Part shown: piece by piece, positions 45,583 through 54,937 of the stretch
Layout: each line of letters starts with the position of its first letter
Numbering within the stretch: the stretch's first letter is position 1
Assembly (NCBI GenBank): GCA_036513895.1
Contig: DATBYF010000013.1
Location: forward strand, 1-64,000
Origin: Palsa-147 sp036513895
Lineage (GTDB): Bacteria > Acidobacteriota > Terriglobia > Acidiferrales > UBA7541
Length of the DNA stretch: 64,000 nt
Reading direction: 5' to 3'
Notes under the pieces: model-generated
Seen by the model: the letters and a program-made list of their open reading frames with translations, nothing else
Database searches by the model: none
What the model was told of the DNA's origin: nothing
Position numbers and translations under genes: made by a program

Positions 45583-46404
45583 CTAAGCGTTCCTCGGCGC
45601 CTCAAACTCTTGAGCAGGTCTAGACCCTGTAGCGTCCCCGAAAGGCCGAGCAGGTGCCACAAGTGCCCACGCGGTCGCGGTGGCTTGAGGGTAATAGTCA
45701 GGACCCATTGTGCGTCGACATATCCATAATGCGATTTTGTTAATTGAAACTCTTATCTGAAGTGCGCAGTGCACGGCGGTGGCGTCTGGAGAGAGTGCGT
45801 ACAGTAAGTCCGTAGTAGCAATTTGATTCGGCTCAAGTCCGATGGTAGAGCTCATGACGTTAATTGGTTCCTTCAACTGACCCCCCACTGGCTCTTCGCC
45901 CCGGTTTGCTCTGGCCAGGGCCATCTCGTTAAGCGGGACCCATTCGGTGGGTGCGGTTGTCTTGGCGCTCCGTACTCTCGGGTTTGGAATTCGATAATCA
46001 GCCGAAAGTAGCCAGTTCGTTTGAGCGCTAACCTGGTGCTCTAAGATTTGGAGTTTCGCCGATTCCTTTATGACCGCAACATTGGATTTGTTCTCAACTT
46101 GAAGTCGTAGACGAAGTACTCGGCTAGTCGGTTCGTCGATGTTTATCGTGACAACGAGATGCGGGAAGAAACGATAATAAAGGAGCGCTGCCAGGATTCC
46201 GGTCAGGGCAACAATATAGAAAAATGCGCTAGTCACTTGGACGAAACGTTGAAGCTGCGGGTCGTACCGCAGCTTAGCGACTCCCCACGCGAGCAGGACC
46301 AGAGTCATAACAATTATCCCGAACGCAATCGCGAGCAGAGTCACATAACTAAGATGCGAGCCATCCTTGACCGTCGATTTATTGACATGGACATCGTTGC
46401 TCAT
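45583..46404 (-). CDS. Two-TM membrane protein, unknown
   Basis: A 273-residue protein with two hydrophobic helices near the N-terminus (YVTLLAIAFGIIVMTLVLLA and FFYIVALTGILAALLYYRFF), then a soluble beta-rich domain of about 180 residues. AGGAGGAGG precedes the ATG at 46404. It is 28 nt downstream of the heme-protein gene. No family recognised. Confidence 0.6.
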   Translation of the reverse strand: MSNDVHVNKSTVKDGSHLSYVTLLAIAFGIIVMTLVLLAWGVAKLRYDPQLQRFVQVTSAFFYIVALTGILAALLYYRFFPHLVVTINIDEPTSRVLRLRLQVENKSNVAVIKESAKLQILEHQVSAQTNWLLSADYRIPNPRVRSAKTTAPTEWVPLNEMALARANRGEEPVGGQLKEPINVMSSTIGLEPNQIATTDLLYALSPDATAVHCALQIRVSINKIALWICRRTMGPDYYPQATATAWALVAPARPFGDATGSRPAQEFEAPRNA

Positions 46405-46432
46405 GCCCTCCTCCTAAAATTAATCGTTGGGT

Positions 46433-48274
46433 TCACATTACGTGCCTAGCGCAGTCGTCTGTGTTGTCTGGAAAATCGATTTGGAGTACAGGGTGCAACT
46501 CGATTGCATTCTTCGCAACTCCAGTTTGGTGATGATTAAAATCAAAAAATCCGACTCCGGTCACCCGCACTTGCAGCGGCTTCGTCAGTTTTTTGAATTG
46601 AGACGTTGGAACACCGCAGTGATGAAGGAAGTTATCCCTCGCCTGTTGAATGGGCTTCAAACCTTTTGATGAACATACTCCGCCACATTTTGGATTGGGA
46701 ATCTCAACAATCATTGTTTCGTGTACACGCTCGTCCCCGAGAACGATATGTACGTCCTGGTCTTGCTCAAGTTTAAAACCGAGCAAATATGCTCCGACCA
46801 AGAACGTCGTCGTTTCAATTGGTGCAACGCGGTTATTCTGGGGCCGAGTCGCCGGCGGCATAAGGGATACCAGACCCTGGACCGTTTGGCTTACAGGCTG
46901 CATCGAGACCTTATTCGCATCCAAGTCGCTCCACGTTTTGACGGGCCATCTCTCTGTCCCACATACAGGACCGCAGGCGCTTACGGCCGGTTTTGTCCTG
47001 GTTGCTTCAGGAGCGTCTCGTGTTACTAGATATCCGAGCTGAATTTGTGGGCGCGGTCGGTGTGCGTTGAAGGCGTCGAACGCCGCCTGTGGACACGGTG
47101 GAACAATCGTATTTGTCGGATGGGCGGCGCAAGTGTTAACCCACGCGACTAAATTCTGCATTCCTCCGGCGAGCTGTAGAGAGTAGTCGAGCGACGCAGT
47201 GCCACTTGAAAAAGTAGTTCCGGGACCGATGTCTCGGAACCACATCATCCATTGCGGGGAGCCCGCAGGCGTGCCCGCCGGCGGCACCATCGGAGCCAAC
47301 ACTCTCCACTGCGCTGTAGAGTGACAGGAGAGACATGAGGACTGCGCATTATCGACAGGGCCGTTCAGACGATTCAACCATCCATAATGCGTCATGATGT
47401 GTTGCGCATCGGGATTCAACCATGTCTGCTTGGGCTTTAATCCTTGTTGCGCCTGAGGCAAGTTGAAATCTTTGTCGTCACCCCACATCAAGCCTACCGG
47501 CCTAAGTCTTGCGTATGGATTGTTTCCGGCGATTGTACCGTCATATATGAATGTTCCAAAAATCCAGCCAGTCGTCGAATTCGCGCGACTGTCTCGAACA
47601 GCGATATCTAACTGCAAGAGGCGCAGCTTTTTTAAGATTCGCGGCGCACCTACCTTGGCGTTGTCGTTGCTTGTATAGATATAAGCATCCCACTCCAACG
47701 AGCCTGCGAGAAATGGCACTTGCTCTTTTGTCGCCTCCGTGAACAGCAACTTGCAGCTGACCGTATTTTCAGGGAATAACGCGAGACCCGGATTAGGTGA
47801 TAACGCATTTGACCAGACGCGTCCTATGGTGAAGCCACCTGGACTGTTGTAGAAACCGACAGCCCAATTTTGAAAAACATCGGTTTGCGTGTTAGCGAGC
47901 ACGCCCTTCCCTGACGGCTTTTCGTACGTGAGGCCTCGGATTGGTTCCCTGCCGTGGTCACCCCAGTGCATCCAGGGCGCGTGGTACCAAGTTCGTGTCT
48001 GATTGTTCTGGACCACCCAATCCACTTCAATATTCCCGGCGAGGCAATAGTGAAGGACGGACTGCATGTAGTCGTTTGGGGCCGTGAGAGGGTCGATTGA
48101 TTGCCAAGGATAAACATCTGCGCTTATTTGGGTGGGATAGTTTTGGCTCAACTTGAAAACCGGTCCATTCCAACCAGACGGCAGCGACACGGCGCTGTCC
48201 GGAAACCTTGAACCTTGAGCTAGCGCGGAAGCACTAATAGCAAAGAACAGTAGGGACCCAACAAGAGTTTTCAC
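46433..48274 (-). CDS. Secreted protein with one c-type heme motif, unknown
   Basis: A 613-residue exported protein (signal VKTLVGSLLFFAISASALAQ). A single CxxCH heme-binding motif, CLSCH, is at about residues 314-318. The N-terminal half is Trp-rich (HAPWMHWGDHGREP). The C-terminal 150 residues form a separate module with DVHIVLGDERVHETMIVEIP and VRVTGVGFFDFNHHQTGVAK followed by NAIELHPV. The GTG at 48274 with AGAGGA upstream is chosen over a TTG at 48292. It heads a three-gene set with the membrane protein and GNAT. Redox function is inferred from the heme site only. Confidence 0.7.
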   Translation of the reverse strand: MKTLVGSLLFFAISASALAQGSRFPDSAVSLPSGWNGPVFKLSQNYPTQISADVYPWQSIDPLTAPNDYMQSVLHYCLAGNIEVDWVVQNNQTRTWYHAPWMHWGDHGREPIRGLTYEKPSGKGVLANTQTDVFQNWAVGFYNSPGGFTIGRVWSNALSPNPGLALFPENTVSCKLLFTEATKEQVPFLAGSLEWDAYIYTSNDNAKVGAPRILKKLRLLQLDIAVRDSRANSTTGWIFGTFIYDGTIAGNNPYARLRPVGLMWGDDKDFNLPQAQQGLKPKQTWLNPDAQHIMTHYGWLNRLNGPVDNAQSSCLSCHSTAQWRVLAPMVPPAGTPAGSPQWMMWFRDIGPGTTFSSGTASLDYSLQLAGGMQNLVAWVNTCAAHPTNTIVPPCPQAAFDAFNAHRPRPQIQLGYLVTRDAPEATRTKPAVSACGPVCGTERWPVKTWSDLDANKVSMQPVSQTVQGLVSLMPPATRPQNNRVAPIETTTFLVGAYLLGFKLEQDQDVHIVLGDERVHETMIVEIPNPKCGGVCSSKGLKPIQQARDNFLHHCGVPTSQFKKLTKPLQVRVTGVGFFDFNHHQTGVAKNAIELHPVLQIDFPDNTDDCARHVM

Positions 48275-48526
48275 GGTCTCCGTTCCTCTCAAGCGTTCTA
48301 AGAACGTGGATGGTAGCCGGGAGCATTGTTGTCGTTTGCAAACATAGAAAAGGGACCCTGAGTGTGAAACGCTTGGGTCGAAGTATCAACCACAACGGAT
48401 AGTTGTCAAGGGGTAAATTTAAAGGCCTTTGATAGTTCGGGCCTTGGCAAGGTCACCACGCAAAGCACGGTCGCCGGCAGGGCCGACCTGCGAGCAATTT
48501 TTCTGAATCTCGTTGAGCACGGAGCA

Positions 48527-51106
48527 TTAGTACAAAGTTGCTGGTTGCAATGCGGCAAGGTCCGCTAGGTGGCTAGGCCGCAGGTCTTCGTAGTCTTTCT
48601 GAGGCACTTTGACATAGCGCCACATTGTCTCAGTGAGTTTGGACGCGTTCTCGCACCACCTGAGAGCAGCGCCGTCTTTACGAATTACATCAATGTTCTC
48701 CTGCCCCTTCGCTTCTAATAACCAGTGTGTGCCCTCAACATCAACCGCGACAAAGTCGGGAAAATAGGATTTCAGGTTCATCGCGGCATCCGTGTACTCG
48801 ATGGAGAAGCCAAAGATTTGTGGCAGCTTTGCGAAAGCGACCACGTCAGCGCAACCATCCAAGTACTTCGCAAACTCTCGTTCGAACTCGTTGTCACATG
48901 GAACGAGGTTGAATACGGTCTTGGCTCCCTCCCAAACTGGCCTTGACCACGGGAATGGTTGGCAGGTCGAAAGCATCCGCTCAGGCTCTAGAAGTTGAGC
49001 CTGCTGTTCTTCGATGGTCAGAGCGAGCAGCGCCTTCTTGAAAATGTCCACGCACACATATTGGGCTGCATTGGTGCTCATCGCTTTCACAGTGACCGAA
49101 TCATCCAAGTTCACCGGATGCCCAAACGCCTTTAATTCGAAAAACTCCCTGACTTTGGGGGCTATGGCAGCGAACTGTGCAGGCAGCTTCACTGCTTCCG
49201 CGATGCGCCGCGCATAATAGCCAATGACTTCTTGCGCGGTCTGAGGCTCTGTTAGTTCGTATTCACGGTCAACCATCTTCTCCAGCGTGATGATGTCGTA
49301 ACCTTCGTATCGGAAGGTTTTGGAGACGGGGTCTGTCTCCCCCATAGGGAGGACGATACTTTTCAACGCCAACACATCCAGCGCAGCGATTTCATCTGCC
49401 AAACTCTTTTTCCGAACGAGCGTTGGCGTGAGCGATGGAAGACCAATCTCGAATTTCTTGCGGTCTTCGAGTGGTATTATCGTGACAATACGCAGCTTGT
49501 CCTTGCCGACTTCGAAGGTGTCGAGTTTCAGGTCTTCCAGTTTTTCGAGGTCGTCTACGAAATCAAGAAAGGCCCGGTTACCAATGATGTCCACTCGCTC
49601 CGTGAAGCTGACGCCGAGGTCTCGGAACATCAGGCGCAACCCGCGACCGATGGTCTGTTCGGGTAGGATATTTGCCTTCGCTGAATACGGACGCAACCCT
49701 ACTACGACGGTCACATTTTGCACGTCCCAACCTTCACGTAGCATCAGCACGCTCACTATGGCGTTAATTGGGCTGCCTTCAAGGTCGACTTCTCGGACGG
49801 CTTTTCGGGCCACGTCCAAGTCTTTCTTGCTCACCTCACCAGATTTGTCCGTATGAATGACTTCGGTCTTTTCACCCCCGAAGTCCTCTGGGTACTTTGT
49901 TTTCAGCCAGTCTTGGACATCGTCGGCGTCGTCCGTGCTGTTCATCATGACGAAGAGAATCGGTTTCTTTTTCAGAGGTTTTAGCTGGTCTCGATATTCC
50001 TTCCAACGCTCGACACCCGCAGTCAGATACGCTCTGTATCGCACGCTCGCAATCTCGGACTTTGCCTCCTGAATCTTGGCGATACCCTTCACGGGCCACT
50101 TCACGATGCCGTCAACAATGGCTTGCTTGAGCGGGTAGTCAAATATGGTCCAAGGAAAAATTCCACCTCTCTGGAAACGCGGGGTGGCCGTGAAATCGAG
50201 TTGTGCCGTTAACGGCGTCTTGCCGTGCAGGCCTTGGATAATTTTGTTCCACTCGCTATCCTCATCGTGTGTGTGATGGGCTTCGTCGTTTACGACAAGC
50301 AGATGACCAGCCCGCATGGTGATTCGTTCTCCGAAGTCAGTCAACTCCAGTTTCTTGGTCGGAGGCTTAGACCCGAGCATTTCTGTCATGATGTCAGGTT
50401 CATCGTTGTTCGAGCGCTCGCCTCGCTCGTAGAACTGTTGAATGTTGCTCAAGAAAAGCGTGCCCTCAGAGTGGGCCTTCTCAGCCTCGCCGCGCATAAC
50501 ACAGTCGAAGTCCCAAAAGATTTCGAGTTCTTTTGGAATGACAGGGTCAGTCCGAAAGATTCGGCCCCCGGCGAAATCTGTCTTCAGACGCTCAAAGACA
50601 ATCACGTTTGGAGCAAGAAGCAGGACGGTCTTCGCGTAATCTTTGGCAATTTCGTCCTGTTCCCGCGAGGCATTCAGGAACTGCCATGCGACAGCCAGCG
50701 CCATCACCTTCGTTTTCCCACTGCCTGTCGCCATCTTGATGCAGTAGCGGGCGAACTCGTCGTAGGGCGGCAGTCGCAAATCAGGTGAAGCCATTGCATA
50801 TCTTTGCAGTAGCGTCTTCCGTCTGCGGACTTTCTCGTATTCCCAAACGAAAACTAGAGTTTCAAGCGCTTCTTGCTGCGAGTGGTGGTAATTGAAAAGA
50901 CGTCCCGTGGGTAGCCTGTGGTCGGTATGGAACCAATGATTCAACAAGAGCCGTGTCGTTTCTGTGACCCCTTTGTATCCACCCGCTCTCCAAGCCTTCA
51001 CAGCTTCACGGAGGGGAGGAACACACACTCCGGTCTTGAGCCGGGCGGTTATGTCCAGCAATTCGGTCTGCGTGGGATTCGCTGGCTGCTTCTTCTTGCG
51101 TGGCAT
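48527..51106 (-). CDS. res: Type III restriction endonuclease subunit Res
   Basis: An 859-residue SF2 helicase-nuclease. Walker A MATGSGKT is at about 125-132, the DEAH-type box VVNDEAHHTH at 272-280, the TAT-like motif FTATPRF follows, and helicase motif VI reads QTIGRGLRL. The C-terminal nuclease has PD at 783-784 (YFPDFVAVD) and EAK at 798-800. It moves on DNA and cleaves when two unmodified sites are met, together with Mod. Only 6 nt separate it from the mod stop. Last gene of the apeA-mod-res operon. No truncation is seen. Confidence 0.95.
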   Translation of the reverse strand: MPRKKKQPANPTQTELLDITARLKTGVCVPPLREAVKAWRAGGYKGVTETTRLLLNHWFHTDHRLPTGRLFNYHHSQQEALETLVFVWEYEKVRRRKTLLQRYAMASPDLRLPPYDEFARYCIKMATGSGKTKVMALAVAWQFLNASREQDEIAKDYAKTVLLLAPNVIVFERLKTDFAGGRIFRTDPVIPKELEIFWDFDCVMRGEAEKAHSEGTLFLSNIQQFYERGERSNNDEPDIMTEMLGSKPPTKKLELTDFGERITMRAGHLLVVNDEAHHTHDEDSEWNKIIQGLHGKTPLTAQLDFTATPRFQRGGIFPWTIFDYPLKQAIVDGIVKWPVKGIAKIQEAKSEIASVRYRAYLTAGVERWKEYRDQLKPLKKKPILFVMMNSTDDADDVQDWLKTKYPEDFGGEKTEVIHTDKSGEVSKKDLDVARKAVREVDLEGSPINAIVSVLMLREGWDVQNVTVVVGLRPYSAKANILPEQTIGRGLRLMFRDLGVSFTERVDIIGNRAFLDFVDDLEKLEDLKLDTFEVGKDKLRIVTIIPLEDRKKFEIGLPSLTPTLVRKKSLADEIAALDVLALKSIVLPMGETDPVSKTFRYEGYDIITLEKMVDREYELTEPQTAQEVIGYYARRIAEAVKLPAQFAAIAPKVREFFELKAFGHPVNLDDSVTVKAMSTNAAQYVCVDIFKKALLALTIEEQQAQLLEPERMLSTCQPFPWSRPVWEGAKTVFNLVPCDNEFEREFAKYLDGCADVVAFAKLPQIFGFSIEYTDAAMNLKSYFPDFVAVDVEGTHWLLEAKGQENIDVIRKDGAALRWCENASKLTETMWRYVKVPQKDYEDLRPSHLADLAALQPATLY

Positions 51107-51112
51107 GACGCC

Positions 51113-53176
51113 TTATCGCTTCTCTTTTACAGTGACTTCTAGAGTCTTGGTTGTGTCGTTTCCCAAAATGTCGATGACTTTCACGACCACCGCATACTTC
51201 CCCGGCTCCGCGTACTTGTAATCTGCTTCGAGTTCAATCTTCGGCTCCTTTTTGCTGCGGTACGTCTGCCACTGGTTGTGGAAGGTGTCATTCTTGTAGT
51301 CCCAATCCACTGCCCAATAGTCAATCAACTGGCTCCAGTGCTTGATGGCCTTTCGGGCCTCTTCCGGGATGTCATCTGTCGGAATCACAAAGTCCTTCAC
51401 CTTTAGGCTGAGTTCGAAACCAGTCTGCTTGGTATCAACGGATAGCGCCCCGAGTTCGAAAAACCTCACATCGCCCTGCTCGACAGCCTTTTTATCAAGA
51501 ACCTCTCGGGGGATTTTCTTGAAAGCCACATCTACCCACGACTCCGCCGCAACGTGCTTGGCAAGTTCGTTTAATTCGAATGCAAAGTCCCATCCGAGTA
51601 TATCGACCGCTGCTTTCGTGGTCGCGTCCTTGCCCGTGCTCAAGGCCTTCCACGCTTCCTTCGCAATAGCTTTCACGTCCGCGAGTGTCACCGGCGCATC
51701 TACCGCGCCCACGTGAACCATCCGCCCACTCTTCGTACCGTGGAGCCACGCGTGGCCCAAAAATGGCGTCGCATGGTATAGGTCGAGGATGAATCGCCGA
51801 TAAGCGGCCTCCCGCTGCCGCTGCTCTTCGAGGTGGTCTTTGCCATTCGCGGGAAACTCAGCCACTTGCCATGCTTGACGTTCATACTTCCCGAGATTCT
51901 GAACAACGAACGGCCTCACGTTTGGGATGCTAAGTAGTCGCTTCCTCGTCGTGTGAATAGCAAAGCGTCCAAGGTCGCAAGCAATCCAGTTCCTTCCAAG
52001 TCTTTCCGCGACCGCAGCCGTCGTCCCGCTCCCTACAAAGCAATCGAGGATAAGGTTGCCTCCACTACTTGAGGCCGTGATGATTCTCTGAAGAAGAGCT
52101 TCCGGTTTCTGCGTGGGATAGCCAACTCGCTCCTCTGCTAGATTATGGATGGGACGAATGTCCGTCCACACATCTTGTAGTGGCGTACCAGGCATGTCTT
52201 CGAGATAGCACTTGTAGCGAGGCATTCCATTGCGTTTCTCTGGCCAGTGAATAAGTCCCGCATCATCGAGTCTGTCGAACCGCTGCAAGAATGGGTATTT
52301 AGCCAGGTTATCTCCGGTAAGCTTTTGATACTTTTCATACACGTATGAAGGGGTCGCCCAATGGCGGCCCTTCGCAGTAACGTCCACTCCTCGCCAAGGC
52401 TTCCCGCTATCCCCCGTTCGCACACCCGGCCCTGTCAAATCACCACGCTTCCATCGACGCCCGTCAGGGTCGGATTGCTCGAAAAACGTTAAGGCGTACT
52501 CCTCGTCGTACGCCTGATAAACCTCATTCCACGTGTAAGACTCCGACTTGGAATACACGAGAATCACATCGTGAATTGGACCAAACCTATCCGCTCCGCT
52601 ATGGGCGCTGGTTCGTTTCCAGACGATGCGACTCAGGAAACGCCCGCTGCCGAACGTCTCGTCTAGCACGACCTTCGCGTAATGTTCGACGTGATAATCA
52701 AGCTGAACATAAATTGTTCCCGTTTCATCCAAGAGTTCGTGAAGCAGAATAGCAGCCTCAGAAAACCACGCCAAATATGAATCCAAGCCACGGCCCCACG
52801 TATCACGGTAGGCTTTTTGCTCGATAATGCTTGGTTCTTTCGTGAATGCGAACGAAGAGTTGGCGTCATCGGGATGTTCGGGCACGGCTGCACTAAACGA
52901 GAAATCGGCCCCTGTATCGAACGGCGGGTCAATATATATCAGATTTACCCTGCCTGCGAACTCCGGTAGAAGTGACGATAGGACGTATTTTTTGTCTCCC
53001 CAAATCAGGCGATTGCGCCACCCTGATTCTCGACCAGCCGAGAAAAGTTCGAGGCTTCGCTGCCGCTCCTGTGCGCTCTCATTAACCGTCTCAATGGTCT
53101 GAAACGGCAGCGCAATCCGAACCGGCCCCTGCTTTTTGCCATCCTTGTACTTCCCATCCCAAATGAGTTCCGTCAT
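51113..53176 (-). CDS. mod: Type III DNA methyltransferase subunit Mod (N6-adenine)
   Basis: A 687-residue beta-class amino-methyltransferase. Motif IV is IDPPFDTGA (83-86 DPPF) and motif I is DCFVGSGTTAAVAERLG (378-394), with the target-recognition region between them. The C-terminal 230 residues carry an extra domain ending in a beta-rich Lys/Glu segment (IDILGNDTTKTLEVTVKEKR). It methylates one strand of a non-palindromic site and guides Res. GAGG is 4-5 nt before the ATG at 53176, and apeA ends 10 nt upstream. Confidence 0.95.
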   Translation of the reverse strand: MTELIWDGKYKDGKKQGPVRIALPFQTIETVNESAQERQRSLELFSAGRESGWRNRLIWGDKKYVLSSLLPEFAGRVNLIYIDPPFDTGADFSFSAAVPEHPDDANSSFAFTKEPSIIEQKAYRDTWGRGLDSYLAWFSEAAILLHELLDETGTIYVQLDYHVEHYAKVVLDETFGSGRFLSRIVWKRTSAHSGADRFGPIHDVILVYSKSESYTWNEVYQAYDEEYALTFFEQSDPDGRRWKRGDLTGPGVRTGDSGKPWRGVDVTAKGRHWATPSYVYEKYQKLTGDNLAKYPFLQRFDRLDDAGLIHWPEKRNGMPRYKCYLEDMPGTPLQDVWTDIRPIHNLAEERVGYPTQKPEALLQRIITASSSGGNLILDCFVGSGTTAAVAERLGRNWIACDLGRFAIHTTRKRLLSIPNVRPFVVQNLGKYERQAWQVAEFPANGKDHLEEQRQREAAYRRFILDLYHATPFLGHAWLHGTKSGRMVHVGAVDAPVTLADVKAIAKEAWKALSTGKDATTKAAVDILGWDFAFELNELAKHVAAESWVDVAFKKIPREVLDKKAVEQGDVRFFELGALSVDTKQTGFELSLKVKDFVIPTDDIPEEARKAIKHWSQLIDYWAVDWDYKNDTFHNQWQTYRSKKEPKIELEADYKYAEPGKYAVVVKVIDILGNDTTKTLEVTVKEKR

Positions 53177-53186
53177 TTGCCTCGTT

Positions 53187-54584
53187 TCAATGAGCTAGTT
53201 GGAGGTGCGATGCTAACGCTTTCGCTACCTTATTTTCCTCCATGCCGAGATGCTTAAATAGTAGAACTGTGAGAATTGCACGAAGTTGCTGGTTGAGATT
53301 ATACATTTCGGGCAGCGTCTCGATTATCTCGGGCTTCTTGGTTTCTTTGTAATGGGTCAGATAGTTTCGGATGTCCACGACCGCGCGAATAAAGTTTCCC
53401 TGCTCACGTTTGTTTGACAATTTCGCCCAACATTCTTGGCTCAGGCTACCCAAGGACTCTTTGAGTCTGTCTCTGAGGGAAAACTCGTTTCCCCAATTCA
53501 GCATTCCTGTCAGCTTTTCAACAATTGCTGGTGCCGTTTGCGGAGGTATTGCGGCAATCAGCGACTGTCTGGTCTCCGCATATTCCGCCTTTGGCACGTA
53601 AATCCCCTCGTACAAGCGCCGATGAAAAGTTTCTAGGGCTTGCACCAGCGAGAGAAACGTGCTTTGAACGTATTGGTCAGGTTCGTAGACGGTGCTGAGG
53701 AGTAGGCTGTATATGGGCCTGAGATTTTCCTCATGGAGAAACCAGTTTTTGAAGAGGGTTTTGGTTCCGCTCTCGCCAAGCGCAGCGAAGGGCAAGGGCA
53801 TCTCGAACATGGACTTATTGGCGATTGTACGATTTTTGAGACCTAGAAAATAATCAACGTAAGGATGCGCACAGTGGGAATCTGGGGACAGGGTTAGTCG
53901 AATCTTGAGGGGTTGGACAGCCTCTCCTACAAGCAGTGAAAGAAGATTGCCAATGTCCCTCGCGAGGATTTTGACCGTCAAAAGATTGGCGGGTTCCTTG
54001 AATTCTACTAGGAACTGGTTGCGGTTAATGAGGGACGTTGTGGTTCGCTCCATTTTGGCCTGGATGTTCGCTGCCAAGATGAGGTTCTTGGCTAACAGCA
54101 GGTCTTCAATATGCAGAAGCGTCTTTGGCTCTGTGGGGAGAACGAAGGTGAAGGACTCTTTGCTCACTCCAGAGCCTTGCTGAAAGAGTTGTTGGTATGC
54201 CCATTCATCCAGGTGGGCAAATCTGAGAATGACCTTCTGAATCCGTGGACTGTCTTCCTGCTGCCAATGAGCGCCAACCACGAGGGCGTTTCCCCTAAGC
54301 CTGAGACTGCCCTGACCAACTCCGAACGCGACAGCTCGTAAAACTGTGCAAGAATCTCCGTCCGTCATCTCCCCGTGAATTGCAGCAGCCTTGAAGATGG
54401 CAGAAGACGACAAAAGATTAGAAAACTCCAGTTCTGGCACGGAGAATGCCCCGTCGAGTTCCAACTGGATTCGCCCGTCCGCAAAACTCAGTGTTCCAGG
54501 AATGCGGTCGCCGGGCTTGTCAGGCAACCACCAACGAGCTCTGAAAGAAAAGTCATCCAAGAACTCGTAATCCGATAGCGACAT
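53187..54584 (-). CDS. apeA: ApeA-like HEPN nuclease, leading the type III RM operon
   Basis: A 465-residue protein. The N-terminus has the ApeA NTD1 signature (FSFRARWWLPDKPGDRIPGT) and a beta-rich sensor part to about residue 250. The C-terminal domain is HEPN, with the catalytic motif R-N-x-x-x-H as RNYLTH (406-411). ApeA was described as an anti-phage HEPN protein thought to cleave RNA, probably tRNA, after recognition of infection. Here it lies 10 nt upstream of mod and 2 kb upstream of res, all on one strand, so it should be transcribed with them and could act as an abortive backup. Confidence 0.88.
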   Translation of the reverse strand: MSLSDYEFLDDFSFRARWWLPDKPGDRIPGTLSFADGRIQLELDGAFSVPELEFSNLLSSSAIFKAAAIHGEMTDGDSCTVLRAVAFGVGQGSLRLRGNALVVGAHWQQEDSPRIQKVILRFAHLDEWAYQQLFQQGSGVSKESFTFVLPTEPKTLLHIEDLLLAKNLILAANIQAKMERTTTSLINRNQFLVEFKEPANLLTVKILARDIGNLLSLLVGEAVQPLKIRLTLSPDSHCAHPYVDYFLGLKNRTIANKSMFEMPLPFAALGESGTKTLFKNWFLHEENLRPIYSLLLSTVYEPDQYVQSTFLSLVQALETFHRRLYEGIYVPKAEYAETRQSLIAAIPPQTAPAIVEKLTGMLNWGNEFSLRDRLKESLGSLSQECWAKLSNKREQGNFIRAVVDIRNYLTHYKETKKPEIIETLPEMYNLNQQLRAILTVLLFKHLGMEENKVAKALASHLQLAH

Positions 54585-54937
54585 TGGGGTGCCTCACCGT
54601 CATACGCTCACACGTTCCCAGACGCAACTCTAAGAGGCCGGGTTGTCCGCAGTCTCGTGTCCAGGCCCGGGAAGTCTACATCGCCGTCGTCACGCGTGAA
54701 AGTCGCCACGCCCGACCATGCTTGCGCTGACGGTGTTTTCTTCAAGGCTTCGCGTGAAATTCCGGCCCGGCGTCAGCAGAAGTTCTACTCACGTCGTTCG
54801 GCTCCGGCTCCTCGTGCATCCGAATCTCCGTATTCAACCCAACCTATCTCCGCTTCTCTACAAACGGGTTGGCGCAATTACAACCCTCGGTTCTAGAACC
54901 AACTGATGCTAGATTCACTTTGGGAAGTGCCACTCAA
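54585..54937. other. Divergent intergenic region between apeA and the SIR2 gene
   Basis: About 350 bp without a convincing gene. It should contain both promoters, so the two defence units may be co-regulated from here. No clear operator repeat was found. Confidence 0.4.
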
